A stretch of 64,000 nt of DNA from Pelagomonas calceolata (Eukaryota > Sar > Pelagophyceae > Pelagomonadales > Pelagomonadaceae). The stretch is from positions 3,286,001 through 3,350,000 of the forward strand of contig CAKKNE010000005.1 of the NCBI GenBank assembly GCA_918797485.1. Reading direction: 5' to 3'. The notes under the pieces were generated by a model that was given only the letters and a program-made list of their open reading frames with translations, ran no database searches and was not told the DNA's origin. Numbering within the stretch: position 1 is the first letter of the stretch; the number at the start of each line of letters is the position of its first letter. Made by a program: the position numbers and the translations under genes. This document shows positions 52,125 through 61,168 of the stretch, in pieces.

Positions 52125-53324
52125 ATGCGTGCGACGCTGCTCTACGCATGCGGTGCCTCGGCACTGCTGACGCCGTTGCGACGGGCGCCGCCGGCGCGCC
52201 TTGCACGACCGCCGACCGCGCTCCGCGCCGTACCGGTGCAGAGCGAGTGGACGACCTGGGCTCTACTCGGCACGACGGGCGCGCTCGGCTTGTATGCGGA
52301 GGAAAACTCGAAGCTCGGCGCGGCGCTCAGCTCGAACGTCGTGACGATGGTGGCCGCGCTAGTACTGGCGAACCTCGGCGCGCTGCCTACCTCGTCGCCC
52401 GTCTACGGCACCGTCGTCAAGAAGCTCGTGCCGCTGGCCGTCGCGGCCTTGCTCTTCGACGCGGATTTAGATAGAGTGCGGCGGGAAGGGCGACGACTCC
52501 TCGCGCCGTTCGTCGTCGCCGCGCTGGGAACCATCGCCGGCACCGTCGTCGCGTGGCGCCTCGTCCCGCTCCAGCGCGGCATCCCGGCGCTGGCGGCGCG
52601 TGCGACGATGGCGTCGGCCCTGACGGCGCGGCACATCGGCGGCGCCGTGAACTACGTCTCCGTGGCGGAGTACGGCGGCGCGGCGCCGGAGCTCGTCGCC
52701 GCTGGCATCGCCGCGGACAACGCCGTCGTGGCGCCCTATTTTGTTGGATTGTTCGCGGCGTCGGGACCGGCGAAGGGTGGTAACAAAGGCGGCGCGAAGC
52801 GCGCCGACCCCGCGATCTCGGCGACGGACGCCGCCGCGGCCGTCGCGGCAGCGTTGAGCATCGTCGCGCTGGCCGACGCCGCGGCGCCGGCGCACCTGCT
52901 GCTGCCGCTGACGACGGCGGTAGCGGTTGCGTTTGCCACGTTGGCGCCGTCTCTGGGCGCGCGGCTCGCGCCGGCGGGCCGCATCGTCGGCGTCGTCGCG
53001 ATGCAGCTCTTCGTGGCGGCCATTGGCGCGGCCGGGAGGGTGCGTGGCCTTGCCCGAAGCGGCGTGTGGCTCGCGGCGTTCTCGGCCGTCCAGCTTGCGG
53101 TCCACTTCTGCGTTCTGGGCGCCGCGAAGGCGTTCTTCGGGCTCCCGATCCGCGAACTGGCCGTCGCCTCGAACGCCGCGGTCGGCGGGCCCACGACCGC
53201 GGCCGCGATGGCTACGGCGAAGGGCTGGGACGACCTCGTCCTGCCGGCGCTCCTCGTCGGCATCCTAGGCTACGCGACGGGGACGTTTGTCTCGATCGGC
53301 CTCCTTTCGATGTGGGTAAGGTAG
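52125..53324 (+). CDS. DUF819-family membrane protein, plastid-targeted
   Basis: This protein of 399 residues starts at ATG 52125 (MRATLLYACGASALLTPLRR); an upstream in-frame ATG-free stretch was excluded. After the presequence there are ten or more hydrophobic helices. The DUF819 pattern is visible: WALLGTTGALGLYAEENSKL at the first helix, LVPLAVAALLFDADLDRVRR, SALTARHIGGAVNYVSVAE, AAGIAADNAVVAPYF and ELAVASNAAVGGPTTAAAMA near the end. This arrangement resembles transporters of the sodium/bile-acid class. The substrate is unknown. Plant homologues are annotated as plastid membrane proteins. Confidence 0.85.
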   Translation: MRATLLYACGASALLTPLRRAPPARLARPPTALRAVPVQSEWTTWALLGTTGALGLYAEENSKLGAALSSNVVTMVAALVLANLGALPTSSPVYGTVVKKLVPLAVAALLFDADLDRVRREGRRLLAPFVVAALGTIAGTVVAWRLVPLQRGIPALAARATMASALTARHIGGAVNYVSVAEYGGAAPELVAAGIAADNAVVAPYFVGLFAASGPAKGGNKGGAKRADPAISATDAAAAVAAALSIVALADAAAPAHLLLPLTTAVAVAFATLAPSLGARLAPAGRIVGVVAMQLFVAAIGAAGRVRGLARSGVWLAAFSAVQLAVHFCVLGAAKAFFGLPIRELAVASNAAVGGPTTAAAMATAKGWDDLVLPALLVGILGYATGTFVSIGLLSMWVR

Positions 53325-53377
53325 TTGTGTGACTCGACGCGTCGGTGGCGACGCCATCGGCGCATTAATACTTTAAC

Positions 53378-54277
53378 TTACTCGCCCGCCGACGACGGCA
53401 GCCGCGCCGAGATGACGTAGTCCGCGCCGTACGTCACGCCCGTGTCGCCGAGGAGCTTCTTCGCCGAGGCGTCCAACGCGTCGATCTGGCCCCGCATCGC
53501 CGCCGCCACGCTCTGATCCGCGAAGTGGGGCAGCTTCCGCCGCGCGACGTCCAGCTGCCTTTTTATGGTGGCGTGCTTCCAGATGACGCCGTAGGACTTC
53601 CAGGGCGTCAGCACCTCGAAGCCGCTCCTCTCGAGCTGGCGGATGATCCAGCTCGCCGGGAACTCGCGGTAGGGCCGGTGCGCCGCCAACAATATGCACG
53701 CGTCGCGGAGCCGCGCCGTGTCCACGACGACCTTCTCGGCCGCCGGCAGGCTCTTGTACTGCGCCGACCCGAGCTGGGCGTAGATCGGCGTGAGGCCCAC
53801 GACGTGGAGTAACGCCCCCGGCGCGCAGCGCGCCTTGAGCTCGCCGAGGATCGTGTCCTGCATGAAGGGCGTGAAGCCGTCCATGGACCCGATGAGGTAG
53901 TCGCACAAGATTGTGTCGAAGGCGGCGCCCTCCGGGGCGTTGCCCGAGCACCAGGAGCCCTCGACGAGCGCGTCGCCGCGGCTCGTGTCCAGGAGGGCCT
54001 GCTTGTCGGACGCGCCCTTGCCCTCGCCGCTCGTCGCGTCCGCGGTGACCGCCGTGATGCAGTCCACGGCGTCGTTCGGGAGCGTGACGAGCCATTTGAG
54101 CGAATGGCCGCCCGTGCCCGCGTCGAGGATGCGGCCGTACGGCTTGTTGAGCGAGTGGTGAACGTCCTCGATGCGCCGAAACAACGGGTCCTGCGTCTTC
54201 GGCGACGCCAGCATCGACGGGGCTTTATTCTCCATCGCTGACATGGTCGTGAGCAATCGACGCAGGCCGAGGCGCAT
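53378..54277 (-). CDS. SAM-dependent methyltransferase-like protein
   Basis: This protein of 299 residues starts at ATG 54275-54277 (MRLGLRRLLTTMSAMENK); a later Met (MSAMENK) is also possible. The Rossmann-type core has GRILDAGTGGHSLKWLVTLP as motif I with the glycines, ITAVTADATSG at the next strand, FDTILCDYLIGSMDGFTPF, and GALLHVVGLTPIYAQLG. The catalytic part after it (YREFPASWIIRQLERSGFEV) fits class I methyltransferases. The substrate is not predictable. The N-terminus is basic and may be a mitochondrial or plastid presequence. Confidence 0.7.
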   Translation of the reverse strand: MRLGLRRLLTTMSAMENKAPSMLASPKTQDPLFRRIEDVHHSLNKPYGRILDAGTGGHSLKWLVTLPNDAVDCITAVTADATSGEGKGASDKQALLDTSRGDALVEGSWCSGNAPEGAAFDTILCDYLIGSMDGFTPFMQDTILGELKARCAPGALLHVVGLTPIYAQLGSAQYKSLPAAEKVVVDTARLRDACILLAAHRPYREFPASWIIRQLERSGFEVLTPWKSYGVIWKHATIKRQLDVARRKLPHFADQSVAAAMRGQIDALDASAKKLLGDTGVTYGADYVISARLPSSAGE

Positions 54278-54509
54278 CGACGCACCGGCCACTCGACCTA
54301 GCAGCGTGCACACGAAATGTATCAATTGCTGCGGCTGGTTGTCGACAGCCTAGGCGAGTGGGTGCTGTGCAGCACTTGTGTGGCTCGCTCGCCGCAAATA
54401 AACTCGCTGCAAAACCACTCACGGCTCACTCAGCAACTCAAAGATAGCGGCAACTGCACGCGTGCTGCATGCGCTGAGCCTTTGCGATGAGCTCGAGACC
54501 TGGGCTTGC

Positions 54510-54529
54510 CTAGTGTCTTACACCGCTAG
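54510..54529 (-). promoter_or_regulatory. Shared promoter element, copy j (short)
   Basis: On the minus strand this reads CTAGCGG-TGTAAGACACTAG, lacking two central bases. It lies upstream of the methyltransferase start and 54 bp after the end of the next minus-strand gene; the 54278-54583 interval has no gene. Confidence 0.6.
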
Positions 54530-54583
54530 CAAACGCCCGGAAGACAACTCATCAGGAACAGTTACAACACCGAAAATTAGCAG

Positions 54584-55834
54584 TCACCGACTCGCGTTCC
54601 GCTCCTCCAGCGGCCCCCGCGTCACCGCCACGAGTTTCGCGGCGAGGCGGTGCACCTCGTCCGCGAGCGAGCCCTCCGGCACCTCCGGAGGCTTCGGCTC
54701 GACGACGACCGGCGGAGGCGGCGGCGGCGGCGCCGAGCGGACCAGGCTCTTCGTCTCGGCCGCGACGGCGGCCTCGAGGCGCGCGAGGGCCCGGCGCTGG
54801 TCGGCGACTGCGGCCTCGGCGCGCCTCCTGGCCTCGACGGCGGCATCCCGCAATGCGATTTCCCGCCTAGCGTCCTCGGCGGCGCGCGTCGCGGCCGAGA
54901 GGCCCGCGGCCGCCGCGTCGCGCGCCGCCGCGGCCTCGCGCTCCAGCCGACCCGCGAGCTCCTTCGCGGCGTCCGCCCGCGCCTCGTCGCGTTGCCGCGC
55001 GGCCGCCGCGTCGCGGGCCCGCGCTTCGCCGCTCGCGACCGCGTCCCGCAGGTCGCGGGCCTCCTTCCGGAGCCGCTGAATGTCCTCGGGAGAGACGTCC
55101 GCCGCGGCGCGCCGCCGCTCCGCGGCGGCTGCGGCGGCCTCGGCGGCGTCGCGGCGCTGCTCGGCGGCGGCGGCTTCGCTTCGCATCGCGGCCGCCTCGA
55201 GTTCCGTCGCGTCCCGGGCGGCGCGTGCCTTCGCCGCCTCCGCCCGCGCCTGCTCGGCGCCCGCCTCCGCCTCCCTCCGATCCTCGCGGGCGCTCGCGAC
55301 CTCGGCGCGGCAGGTCGCCTTCGCGGATTGAATCGCGGCGCTCGTCTGGCGCGCCCGGGCTTCCGTGTCGCGAGCGAGGTCCCGCGCCGCGGCGACGCGC
55401 CGCGCCGCGCCCTTGGACGACGGCGACCGCGTCCGCTCGAGCTCCGCGCGCAGCTCGGCCGCGTCGGCCCGGGCCCGTTCCAATGCGTTGGTCAGGACCG
55501 CGAGCTCCCGTAGCTCCTGCCGCGGTGCGGGCGCGCTCGCGGGCGCGCTCCACGACTCGTCGTCAAGAAGCGCGCGGGCGAGGCGCGCGACGGCCGGGTC
55601 CCCGATCAACTGATCGTTGTCGGCATTACGCCAGCCGCGCGTCGCGGCCTTCGCTACCGCTTGGGCGACGAGGCTGCGCGGCGCCTGCCACTCCACAAGT
55701 TCGGCCTGGAGCAGGTAGGCAAGCTTGGCTACTTGCTCGATTACATCGTCTGGCAAATGGGCGTCGAGCTCGTCGAGCTGGGAGTAGGGCGGTGACGCCG
55801 CGCGTGGTGAGCTGTGAGCGGTTCGTGGCGTCAT
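54584..55834 (-). CDS. Long Ala/Arg/Glu-rich coiled-coil protein
   Basis: The protein has 416 residues. The first 100 residues look folded and helical (DAHLPDDVIEQVAKLAYLLQ, ELVEWQAPRSLVAQAVAKAA). A nearly continuous coiled coil then runs to about 370, of low complexity (Ala, Arg, Glu). A Pro-rich patch (PPPPPPVVVEPKPPEVPEG) and a short helical end follow. No family is recognised; ciliary or cytoskeletal scaffolds often look like this. Codon composition is very GC-rich, so many shadow frames overlap it. Confidence 0.6.
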   Translation of the reverse strand: MTPRTAHSSPRAASPPYSQLDELDAHLPDDVIEQVAKLAYLLQAELVEWQAPRSLVAQAVAKAATRGWRNADNDQLIGDPAVARLARALLDDESWSAPASAPAPRQELRELAVLTNALERARADAAELRAELERTRSPSSKGAARRVAAARDLARDTEARARQTSAAIQSAKATCRAEVASAREDRREAEAGAEQARAEAAKARAARDATELEAAAMRSEAAAAEQRRDAAEAAAAAAERRRAAADVSPEDIQRLRKEARDLRDAVASGEARARDAAAARQRDEARADAAKELAGRLEREAAAARDAAAAGLSAATRAAEDARREIALRDAAVEARRRAEAAVADQRRALARLEAAVAAETKSLVRSAPPPPPPPVVVEPKPPEVPEGSLADEVHRLAAKLVAVTRGPLEERNASR

Positions 55835-55922
55835 CGGGTCGTCATTTTAGGATGTTTGCTGGCTGCCCTGCGTTTCCGGGCTGCGTATAATTTGAAAGCA
55901 GAGCCCGAGCCGAGCAGCTGGC

Positions 55923-55943
55923 TAGTACCTTAAAGCCGCTAGC
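55923..55943 (-). promoter_or_regulatory. Shared promoter element, copy k
   Basis: On the minus strand this reads CTAGCG-GCT-TTAAGGTACTAG, 21 nt. It lies in the divergent interval 55835-56150 between the coiled-coil and SR genes. Confidence 0.5.
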
Positions 55944-56106
55944 TGGAGCCGATTTCGCCGCCGGCCACAAAGCGCTGGATAGGGCGCTTGTCCCGCTAGA
56001 TTAGCTCACCGAGGGATCGCGAGCCACCCAAGCTTCTCAGACAGGCAGCTGTTCTGCGTCTCCGCGCTGCCTTCACCCACACAACCTCGATATCCGACTG
56101 TGCGAC

Positions 56107-56136
56107 CGATTGACGCCGATTGACGCCGATCGACAT
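56107..56136 (+). repeat. 10-bp tandem repeat upstream of the SR-protein gene
   Basis: CGATTGACGC occurs twice in tandem (56107-56126), followed by the variant CGATCGACAT, ending 14 nt before the ATG at 56151. Confidence 0.75.
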
Positions 56137-56150
56137 CGACGCGCGCGAGA

Positions 56151-57379
56151 ATGGAGGAAGAAGGCGAGATCGACGACCCCGCCGAGCCCGTCTGCAAATT
56201 CATCAATCGCGGCCCGCCCTTCGCGAAGGCCTTGGACGGCGAGGACCACTGGGACGGCGGCGAGGCCAAGCCGGTCGAGGGCCCCGAGCCGCCGCCGCGG
56301 GCGCGCTCGCCCGGCGACGACGACCGCCGGGACGACCGCCGGCCGCCGCCGCGGCGCCGGTCGCCGAGCTACGACCGCCGCCGGCGCTACAGCCGGTCGC
56401 CGTCGTACGAGCGCCGCCGCCGCTACAGCCGGTCGCCGAGCTACGAGCGGCGCCCGTACCGCTCGCCGTCCGAGGATTCCTATGGACGACGCCGCGGCTA
56501 TAGTAGGAGATCGCCGCCGCCGCCGCGGCGCCGCTACTACGCCGACGACCGGAGGCGGCGCTACGACCGGTCGCCGCCGCGGCGCCGCGACGACCGGTCG
56601 CGCTCGCCTAGGAGGGACTGGGAGGACCCGCGGCGCCACTACGACGAGCGGCGGAGCCCGTCGCCGCGCCGTGGGCGGTCGCCGCCGCGGCGGCGCGCGC
56701 CGTCCGACGACTTCGGGCGCGAGCCGCCGTCGCGCTTCTCGGACGACCCGAGCCGCGTGCCGCCGCCCGAGGCGCCGCCGGAGAAGAAGCCGGCGTCGCG
56801 CTTCGCCGGCGCCGAGGCCGCGCTCGCGCGCGAGAAGCGCAAGGCCGTCGCCGAGGCGCTGGCGGGCGCCGAGAAGCCGCCGGCGCCGGCGCCCAAGGAG
56901 CTTAAGTCTGCGGTGGCCGCGGCGGCCGAGGCCGCGAAGCAGCTCGCGTCGGAGAAGCTGCCCGAGGACGACTACATGAACGAGAGCTTCGTCGCGCCCG
57001 AGCCCGAGAAGAAGCCGCGCCGCAAGAAGAACAAGGCCCTGCCCGCCGAGGCCGTCGAGGCGCGCGCCAAGGCCGCCGCCGCTTCCACCAATACGCCCGC
57101 CGCGCCGCCGTCGGCCAACAGCACCGCGGCGCAGATGTACGCGGCCCAGCAGTACTACGCGGCCCAGCAGATGCTCCAGGCGCAACAATACTACGCGGCG
57201 CATTACGCCGCGGCCGCGGCGTTGTACTCGGACCCGACGTACGCGGCGCACTACGCGGCGAACGCCGTGCGATCCGCGGGCGAGCCGCCGGCGCCGGGGA
57301 CGATCGTCGCCGGGGCCGCCGTGGCCGGCCAGCCGCCGGATCCCGCCGTCGCCGCGGCGCTCGCGTCGGCGGCGGCGAT

Positions 57380-57415
<36 letters not shown>

Positions 57416-57461
57416 CGACGAGCCGCCGGCCACTGATGCGGCCAAGACGGCTTCAAGTTAG
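56151..57461 (+). CDS. Arg/Ser-rich (SR-type) nuclear protein
   Basis: The protein has 436 residues. An acidic start (MEEEGEIDDPAEPVCKFINR) is followed by an RS region at residues 60-200 with repeated RSPSYERRRRYS units. A helical Ala/Lys/Glu-rich part (about 220-315) contains a bipartite-type basic cluster (KKPRRKKNKA). A Gln/Tyr/Ala-rich segment (MYAAQQYYAAQQMLQAQQYY) precedes a 12-proline run near the end. RS domains serve splicing factors and are cargo of transportin-3-like importins. No RRM is visible, so it is an SR-related protein rather than a classical SR factor. Confidence 0.7.
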
Positions 57462-57501
57462 TAACCACTGGGTTTCAGTATACTATCTGTCAGACTCTCA
57501 G

Positions 57502-60500
57502 TTACCCCCCGAGCCGCCGCAACAACCCCGACGCCTGGACGCCGCGCGGCGTCGGCTCCGACGCGACGATCGTCAGCGCCCGCATCAGATCCGCCATGTG
57601 GCGCCCGCCGACGCTCCGCTGCGTCTTGATCGGGTCCGCCGCGAGCCACGCGAGCAGCGGCCGCGGCCACGCGTCCGACCGCGCGAAGGCTCTCGCCGCA
57701 AAATTCAAAACAAGAGCCTCGACGTCGCTCGCTAGCGCCGTCGGGGGCACCTTGGCCAGCAACCCGAGGAAGGCGCGCGGGTCGGCCGCTGCTCGCCGGA
57801 AGGAGCCGTCTAAATCGCCGCGCTGCATCAGGGCGGACGCCTCGCCCCAGACCTTCTTCGTCTGCTTGGACGCTCTGGCTTTGACGGGCGGCGACTCGAT
57901 CTGGACGCGCGGGCGCGAGGGCGCCGGTGCCGGCGCCCGCACGACGGACGCCCGGTCCCGCAACGCTTCTTCGACCTTCGCGCAGCGCATCGCGAGCGCG
58001 TCGACGCTCTCGCGCAGCGGCTCCAGCGGCGCGAGCGACGGGCCGACCGACGACGCCTGGACGAGGTCGTCGCCGCCGCCGCCCACGAAGGGCTTGAAGA
58101 AGGGCTGGTGCTTGCGCATCCGCCGCCGCCGCGGTCGGCGCCACGGCGGGGGCTCGTCGTCGAGAATGTCCGACGCGAAGAGGGCCGGCGTCGGCGCCGG
58201 CGCCGGCAGCGGCGCCATGACCGGCAGCGCCAGGCCGGGCACCTTGGGCGGCGCCGCGACGGGCGCCTCGGCCACGACAAAGGGCGACGGCTCGTCCCCG
58301 AAGTGCACCGGCGACATGTGCGTCTCCGGCGACGGCGGCGGCGCGTAGAAGCCGGCCACCGACATGCGCGACGCCAACGACGCGCAGACGTCCCGGTCCG
58401 ACCGCTGCTGCCTCTTGGGAAGAGCCGTCAGCTTGAGCTGTCTCAGAGCTTCCAAGGCTCGTCCCGCGGCGTCGCGCACGAGCTTGACGGCGTGGTGCGT
58501 GGCCACGTCGCAGGCCGCCTCGAGGGGCCTCCGGAGGGGCGCCACGGCGTCCCGCGCGCAGTCCGACGCGGCCAGTGCCGCCACCAGATCGAGAGCCGCG
58601 GCCCGGTCCTTCCACGCGAGCTGGCCGACGATCTCGCGCGACGCGTTGCCCGCGCCCTCGACGCAGCGCGCGGCGTGCCGCGCCAGGGCCGGCGCCGCGG
58701 CCTTGAGCCCTTCCGCCAACGCGGCGTCCGCGTGCGCGACGACGCGCGGGTCGAACTGCGACGTCGACATCTTCGCCAGCCGCCGAGAGTCGTCCCGCAA
58801 CCGCAGCAGCGCGGCCGCCGCATCACAAAACGGCTCCAGGGCGTCGGCGTGGCTCCGACACGCCTCGACGACCCACGAGCACACCGGCGCGCTCCCCGGC
58901 GCGACGGCCAGCGCGAAGGCCGCGCGCTGCGTCGTCGTATCGGCGACCGCGACGTCGTCGGGGCCGTCCGACACGCGCCAGCCCGGCGGGAGGACGTCGG
59001 GCCGCTGCAGATTGACCCTCAGGTCCCGCGCCTGGCCGTCGTCCTCGCAGTGGACGACGACGCCGCAGTTCTGGGGCAGCGCGGTCACGGCGCCCGGTAA
59101 CGCCACGCCGCGCATGGCGCACCGCCGCTTGAGGTCCTCCAATAGACCATGTGGGGTCGCGAGGCGCAATCTCGAGTCGGCGTCCAACCAAACATTCCTA
59201 GGCCCCGGCTCCGCCCGCAGCACCGCCGCCAGGCAGTGGGCAACCGCGCGCCGCCCCCTCGCTTGCGGCCGCGCCAGCACCAGCGTAAAGGGCGCTATTA
59301 GAACATCGACGGGAAACGTCATCGCCTCGTCTGGTCCCACGTTCTGCCGCGACGCCGCCGCGCGCGGGAAGACGTCGCGGGCGATGCCGCCCGCGACCAC
59401 CGCCGCACATTGCGACAGGGCGCTGCCGGAACCTTCCGAACCTTGCGCGACGTCCGCGCAGGCCCGCAAAGCATGCGCGAGACGCGACGCACAGGCGTCC
59501 GGTCGCGCCTTCGCCAACGCGCCTATCAACAGTAAGCACTGCTTTCGCGCCGCCAACGGTGCGGAATCATCTAATAAAACGGCCGACGCCCGCCCTTCCG
59601 CGCGGCTCGTCGCGCGCACGCCCAGGACCTCCTCGAAGAGCGCCAAGGAGTCGGACGGATTCTCGCAGGCCACGCACCGCTGCAGCTCGTCCCAGAGCAG
59701 ACCGCACGCCGCCGGCCGGCCGTCGCGGTCCCGCAAGCGCGCCAAATAACCACGAACGCGGTCCCTTACTTTGGACGCGTTCCCGTGCTGCAGCAGCGAG
59801 TCCTCGGCCTTCTTCGCCGCCTTCCGCAGCCGCGACATGGCCACGACGCGCGCCGACGCGCCCGAAAAGTCGGCCGAGGACCGCGCGCGCGACCGCGCGG
59901 ACTCCATGCCGCGCTGCCACGTCCTTGATGTGGACGGCGGCGGGCTTCGCGCCGACTGGGGCCCGCGCGGGCCTCTTGCGGAGGCCACCCGGTACTCGAG
60001 GGCCTCGTCGTGCGACGCCTCGCGGATCGGACTCAGTGAGCTACTGACGGGGCGGTTCTTCGACCAGGCCGGTGGTGAAGGAGGCGCCCGCATGTCCGCC
60101 TGGACGCCGAGGACGGCCCGCACCGCTTCTTCAAAGTCGTCGACTTCGCCGAACGAGAAGGAGAAGGACGCCAGTACATCGCCAGCAGCGCCTCGCGACC
60201 CCGGCGCGTCCCTTAACGGAAACCACGTCGCTGATAAATGGACGGCCTGCTTCGCGGCGTCGCTCCGCCCGCGCGCGAAGACGTCGCGCAGCGGCACCAC
60301 CGCCTCACCAAGTGACGCGCCGTGCTTGTCCCCCGTGGCTCGCGCCTGGCGGTCATCGTGGAGCGACACGACGCAGCACCCGCCAGCCAGGTCCTCGGGC
60401 GCGTCCAACCGTAATGCGAAGCAGAACTCGTTGCCCGCGTCCCACGTTGGTTCCGACGTCGCGCGCCTCGCTGTCGTCTCTTGCGCCTGGTCTTCCGCGC

Positions 60501-60762
60501 CGTGCGTCGCGTCGATGCGCCCGCACCAGACCCGCGCGACGGGGTCCGGCGTGCCCGCGAGGTACCGCGCCCCCAGCACGCGCGCAACTAATCTCGGGCC
60601 CTTCTGTTTCGAGGTCCTCAGCACGTTCGGCGACGCGGGCTGCTGCTGGCGCAGCACGGTCGGCGACGCCGTGTGCTGGCGCGGCGGCACGGCCTCCTCG
60701 ACGAAGGGCGCGAAGGGCGCGGGCATGGGCGGGCTGGCCAGGGCTTCCGACGAGAGGTCCAT
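57502..60762 (-). CDS. C2-domain plus HEAT-repeat protein, TORTIFOLIA1/SPIRAL2-like
   Basis: The protein has 1086 residues. Residues 50-215 resemble a C2 domain (GPRLVARVLGARYLAGTPDP, CCVVSLHDDRQA). After a Ser/Pro-rich linker, helical HEAT-type repeats run from about 310 to 780 (LLQHGNASKVRDRVRGYLAR, KQCLLLIGALAKARPDACAS, DAAGRALEALRQLKLTALPK). A disordered Pro-rich stretch follows. The end (LMQRGDLDGSFRRAAADPRA, FLGLLAKVPPTALASDVEAL) resembles the conserved C-terminus of TORTIFOLIA1-type plant microtubule-associated proteins. I infer microtubule binding. An N-terminal C2 domain is unusual for that family. Confidence 0.6.
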   Translation of the reverse strand: MDLSSEALASPPMPAPFAPFVEEAVPPRQHTASPTVLRQQQPASPNVLRTSKQKGPRLVARVLGARYLAGTPDPVARVWCGRIDATHGAEDQAQETTARRATSEPTWDAGNEFCFALRLDAPEDLAGGCCVVSLHDDRQARATGDKHGASLGEAVVPLRDVFARGRSDAAKQAVHLSATWFPLRDAPGSRGAAGDVLASFSFSFGEVDDFEEAVRAVLGVQADMRAPPSPPAWSKNRPVSSSLSPIREASHDEALEYRVASARGPRGPQSARSPPPSTSRTWQRGMESARSRARSSADFSGASARVVAMSRLRKAAKKAEDSLLQHGNASKVRDRVRGYLARLRDRDGRPAACGLLWDELQRCVACENPSDSLALFEEVLGVRATSRAEGRASAVLLDDSAPLAARKQCLLLIGALAKARPDACASRLAHALRACADVAQGSEGSGSALSQCAAVVAGGIARDVFPRAAASRQNVGPDEAMTFPVDVLIAPFTLVLARPQARGRRAVAHCLAAVLRAEPGPRNVWLDADSRLRLATPHGLLEDLKRRCAMRGVALPGAVTALPQNCGVVVHCEDDGQARDLRVNLQRPDVLPPGWRVSDGPDDVAVADTTTQRAAFALAVAPGSAPVCSWVVEACRSHADALEPFCDAAAALLRLRDDSRRLAKMSTSQFDPRVVAHADAALAEGLKAAAPALARHAARCVEGAGNASREIVGQLAWKDRAAALDLVAALAASDCARDAVAPLRRPLEAACDVATHHAVKLVRDAAGRALEALRQLKLTALPKRQQRSDRDVCASLASRMSVAGFYAPPPSPETHMSPVHFGDEPSPFVVAEAPVAAPPKVPGLALPVMAPLPAPAPTPALFASDILDDEPPPWRRPRRRRMRKHQPFFKPFVGGGGDDLVQASSVGPSLAPLEPLRESVDALAMRCAKVEEALRDRASVVRAPAPAPSRPRVQIESPPVKARASKQTKKVWGEASALMQRGDLDGSFRRAAADPRAFLGLLAKVPPTALASDVEALVLNFAARAFARSDAWPRPLLAWLAADPIKTQRSVGGRHMADLMRALTIVASEPTPRGVQASGLLRRLGG

Positions 60763-61168
60763 CGTGCTGCCCGAGCGTTGCTACCCGGTGCGTGTTGGCG
60801 GAACTGCTTCTTCCGGCAGCCCCGCGTGGACGATCGTCCGCGGGCAGCCGCGTGCAGGAGCCAAATAGCACTGCTGCCCACCGTTTGCGTGCCGACCGAG
60901 GCTAGTAGCTCTAGGATCTAACACGCCGACCCATACGCTGTCCGGGATCGAGCGAGCCTTCTCCGCGTGCAGCGATAGCTCGGAGCGCTAAAATAGTCGG
61001 GGTGCCGAGATGGTGCCGCTCTGCATAAGGCCACTGCCATTTGCTCTCGTGCCCCGTGCACGGCGCCCAGCGGCCGGCCTGCCAGTGAGGACGTCGCATC
61101 GGTGCCACCGCTCCACCGCGACGTCGCATCGGCGCCAGCACGACGACGCGGGCAGCGAAACCGACGGC
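60763..61168. other. Divergent intergenic region with an 18-bp direct repeat
   Basis: GACGTCGCATCGGTGCCA (61090-61107) recurs with one change at 61120-61137, 32 nt before the ATG at 61169. An earlier ATG at 61010 is in frame and would include the repeat as coding. The CTAG element is absent, although CTAGTAGCTCTAG occurs at 60902-60914. Confidence 0.5.

Noticed and set aside
54650-55513. 287-residue plus-strand frame
   Set aside because: Arg/Leu/Gly shadow of the coiled-coil gene on the other strand.
56073-57251. 392-residue minus-strand frame
   Set aside because: Arg/Leu/Gly-only composition, exactly antisense to the SR-protein repeats; a GC-rich shadow.
57458-58615. 385-residue minus-strand frame
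   Set aside because: Overlaps the C2/HEAT gene on the same strand in another frame; Arg/Gly/Ala-rich without structure.
58364-60868. Two long plus-strand frames (58364-59749 and 59771-60868)
   Set aside because: Antisense to the continuous 1086-residue gene and low in hydrophobic order.
60902-60914. CTAGTAGCTCTAG as a twelfth promoter element
   Set aside because: It keeps only the CTAG ends, is too short and lacks the GTAAG core.
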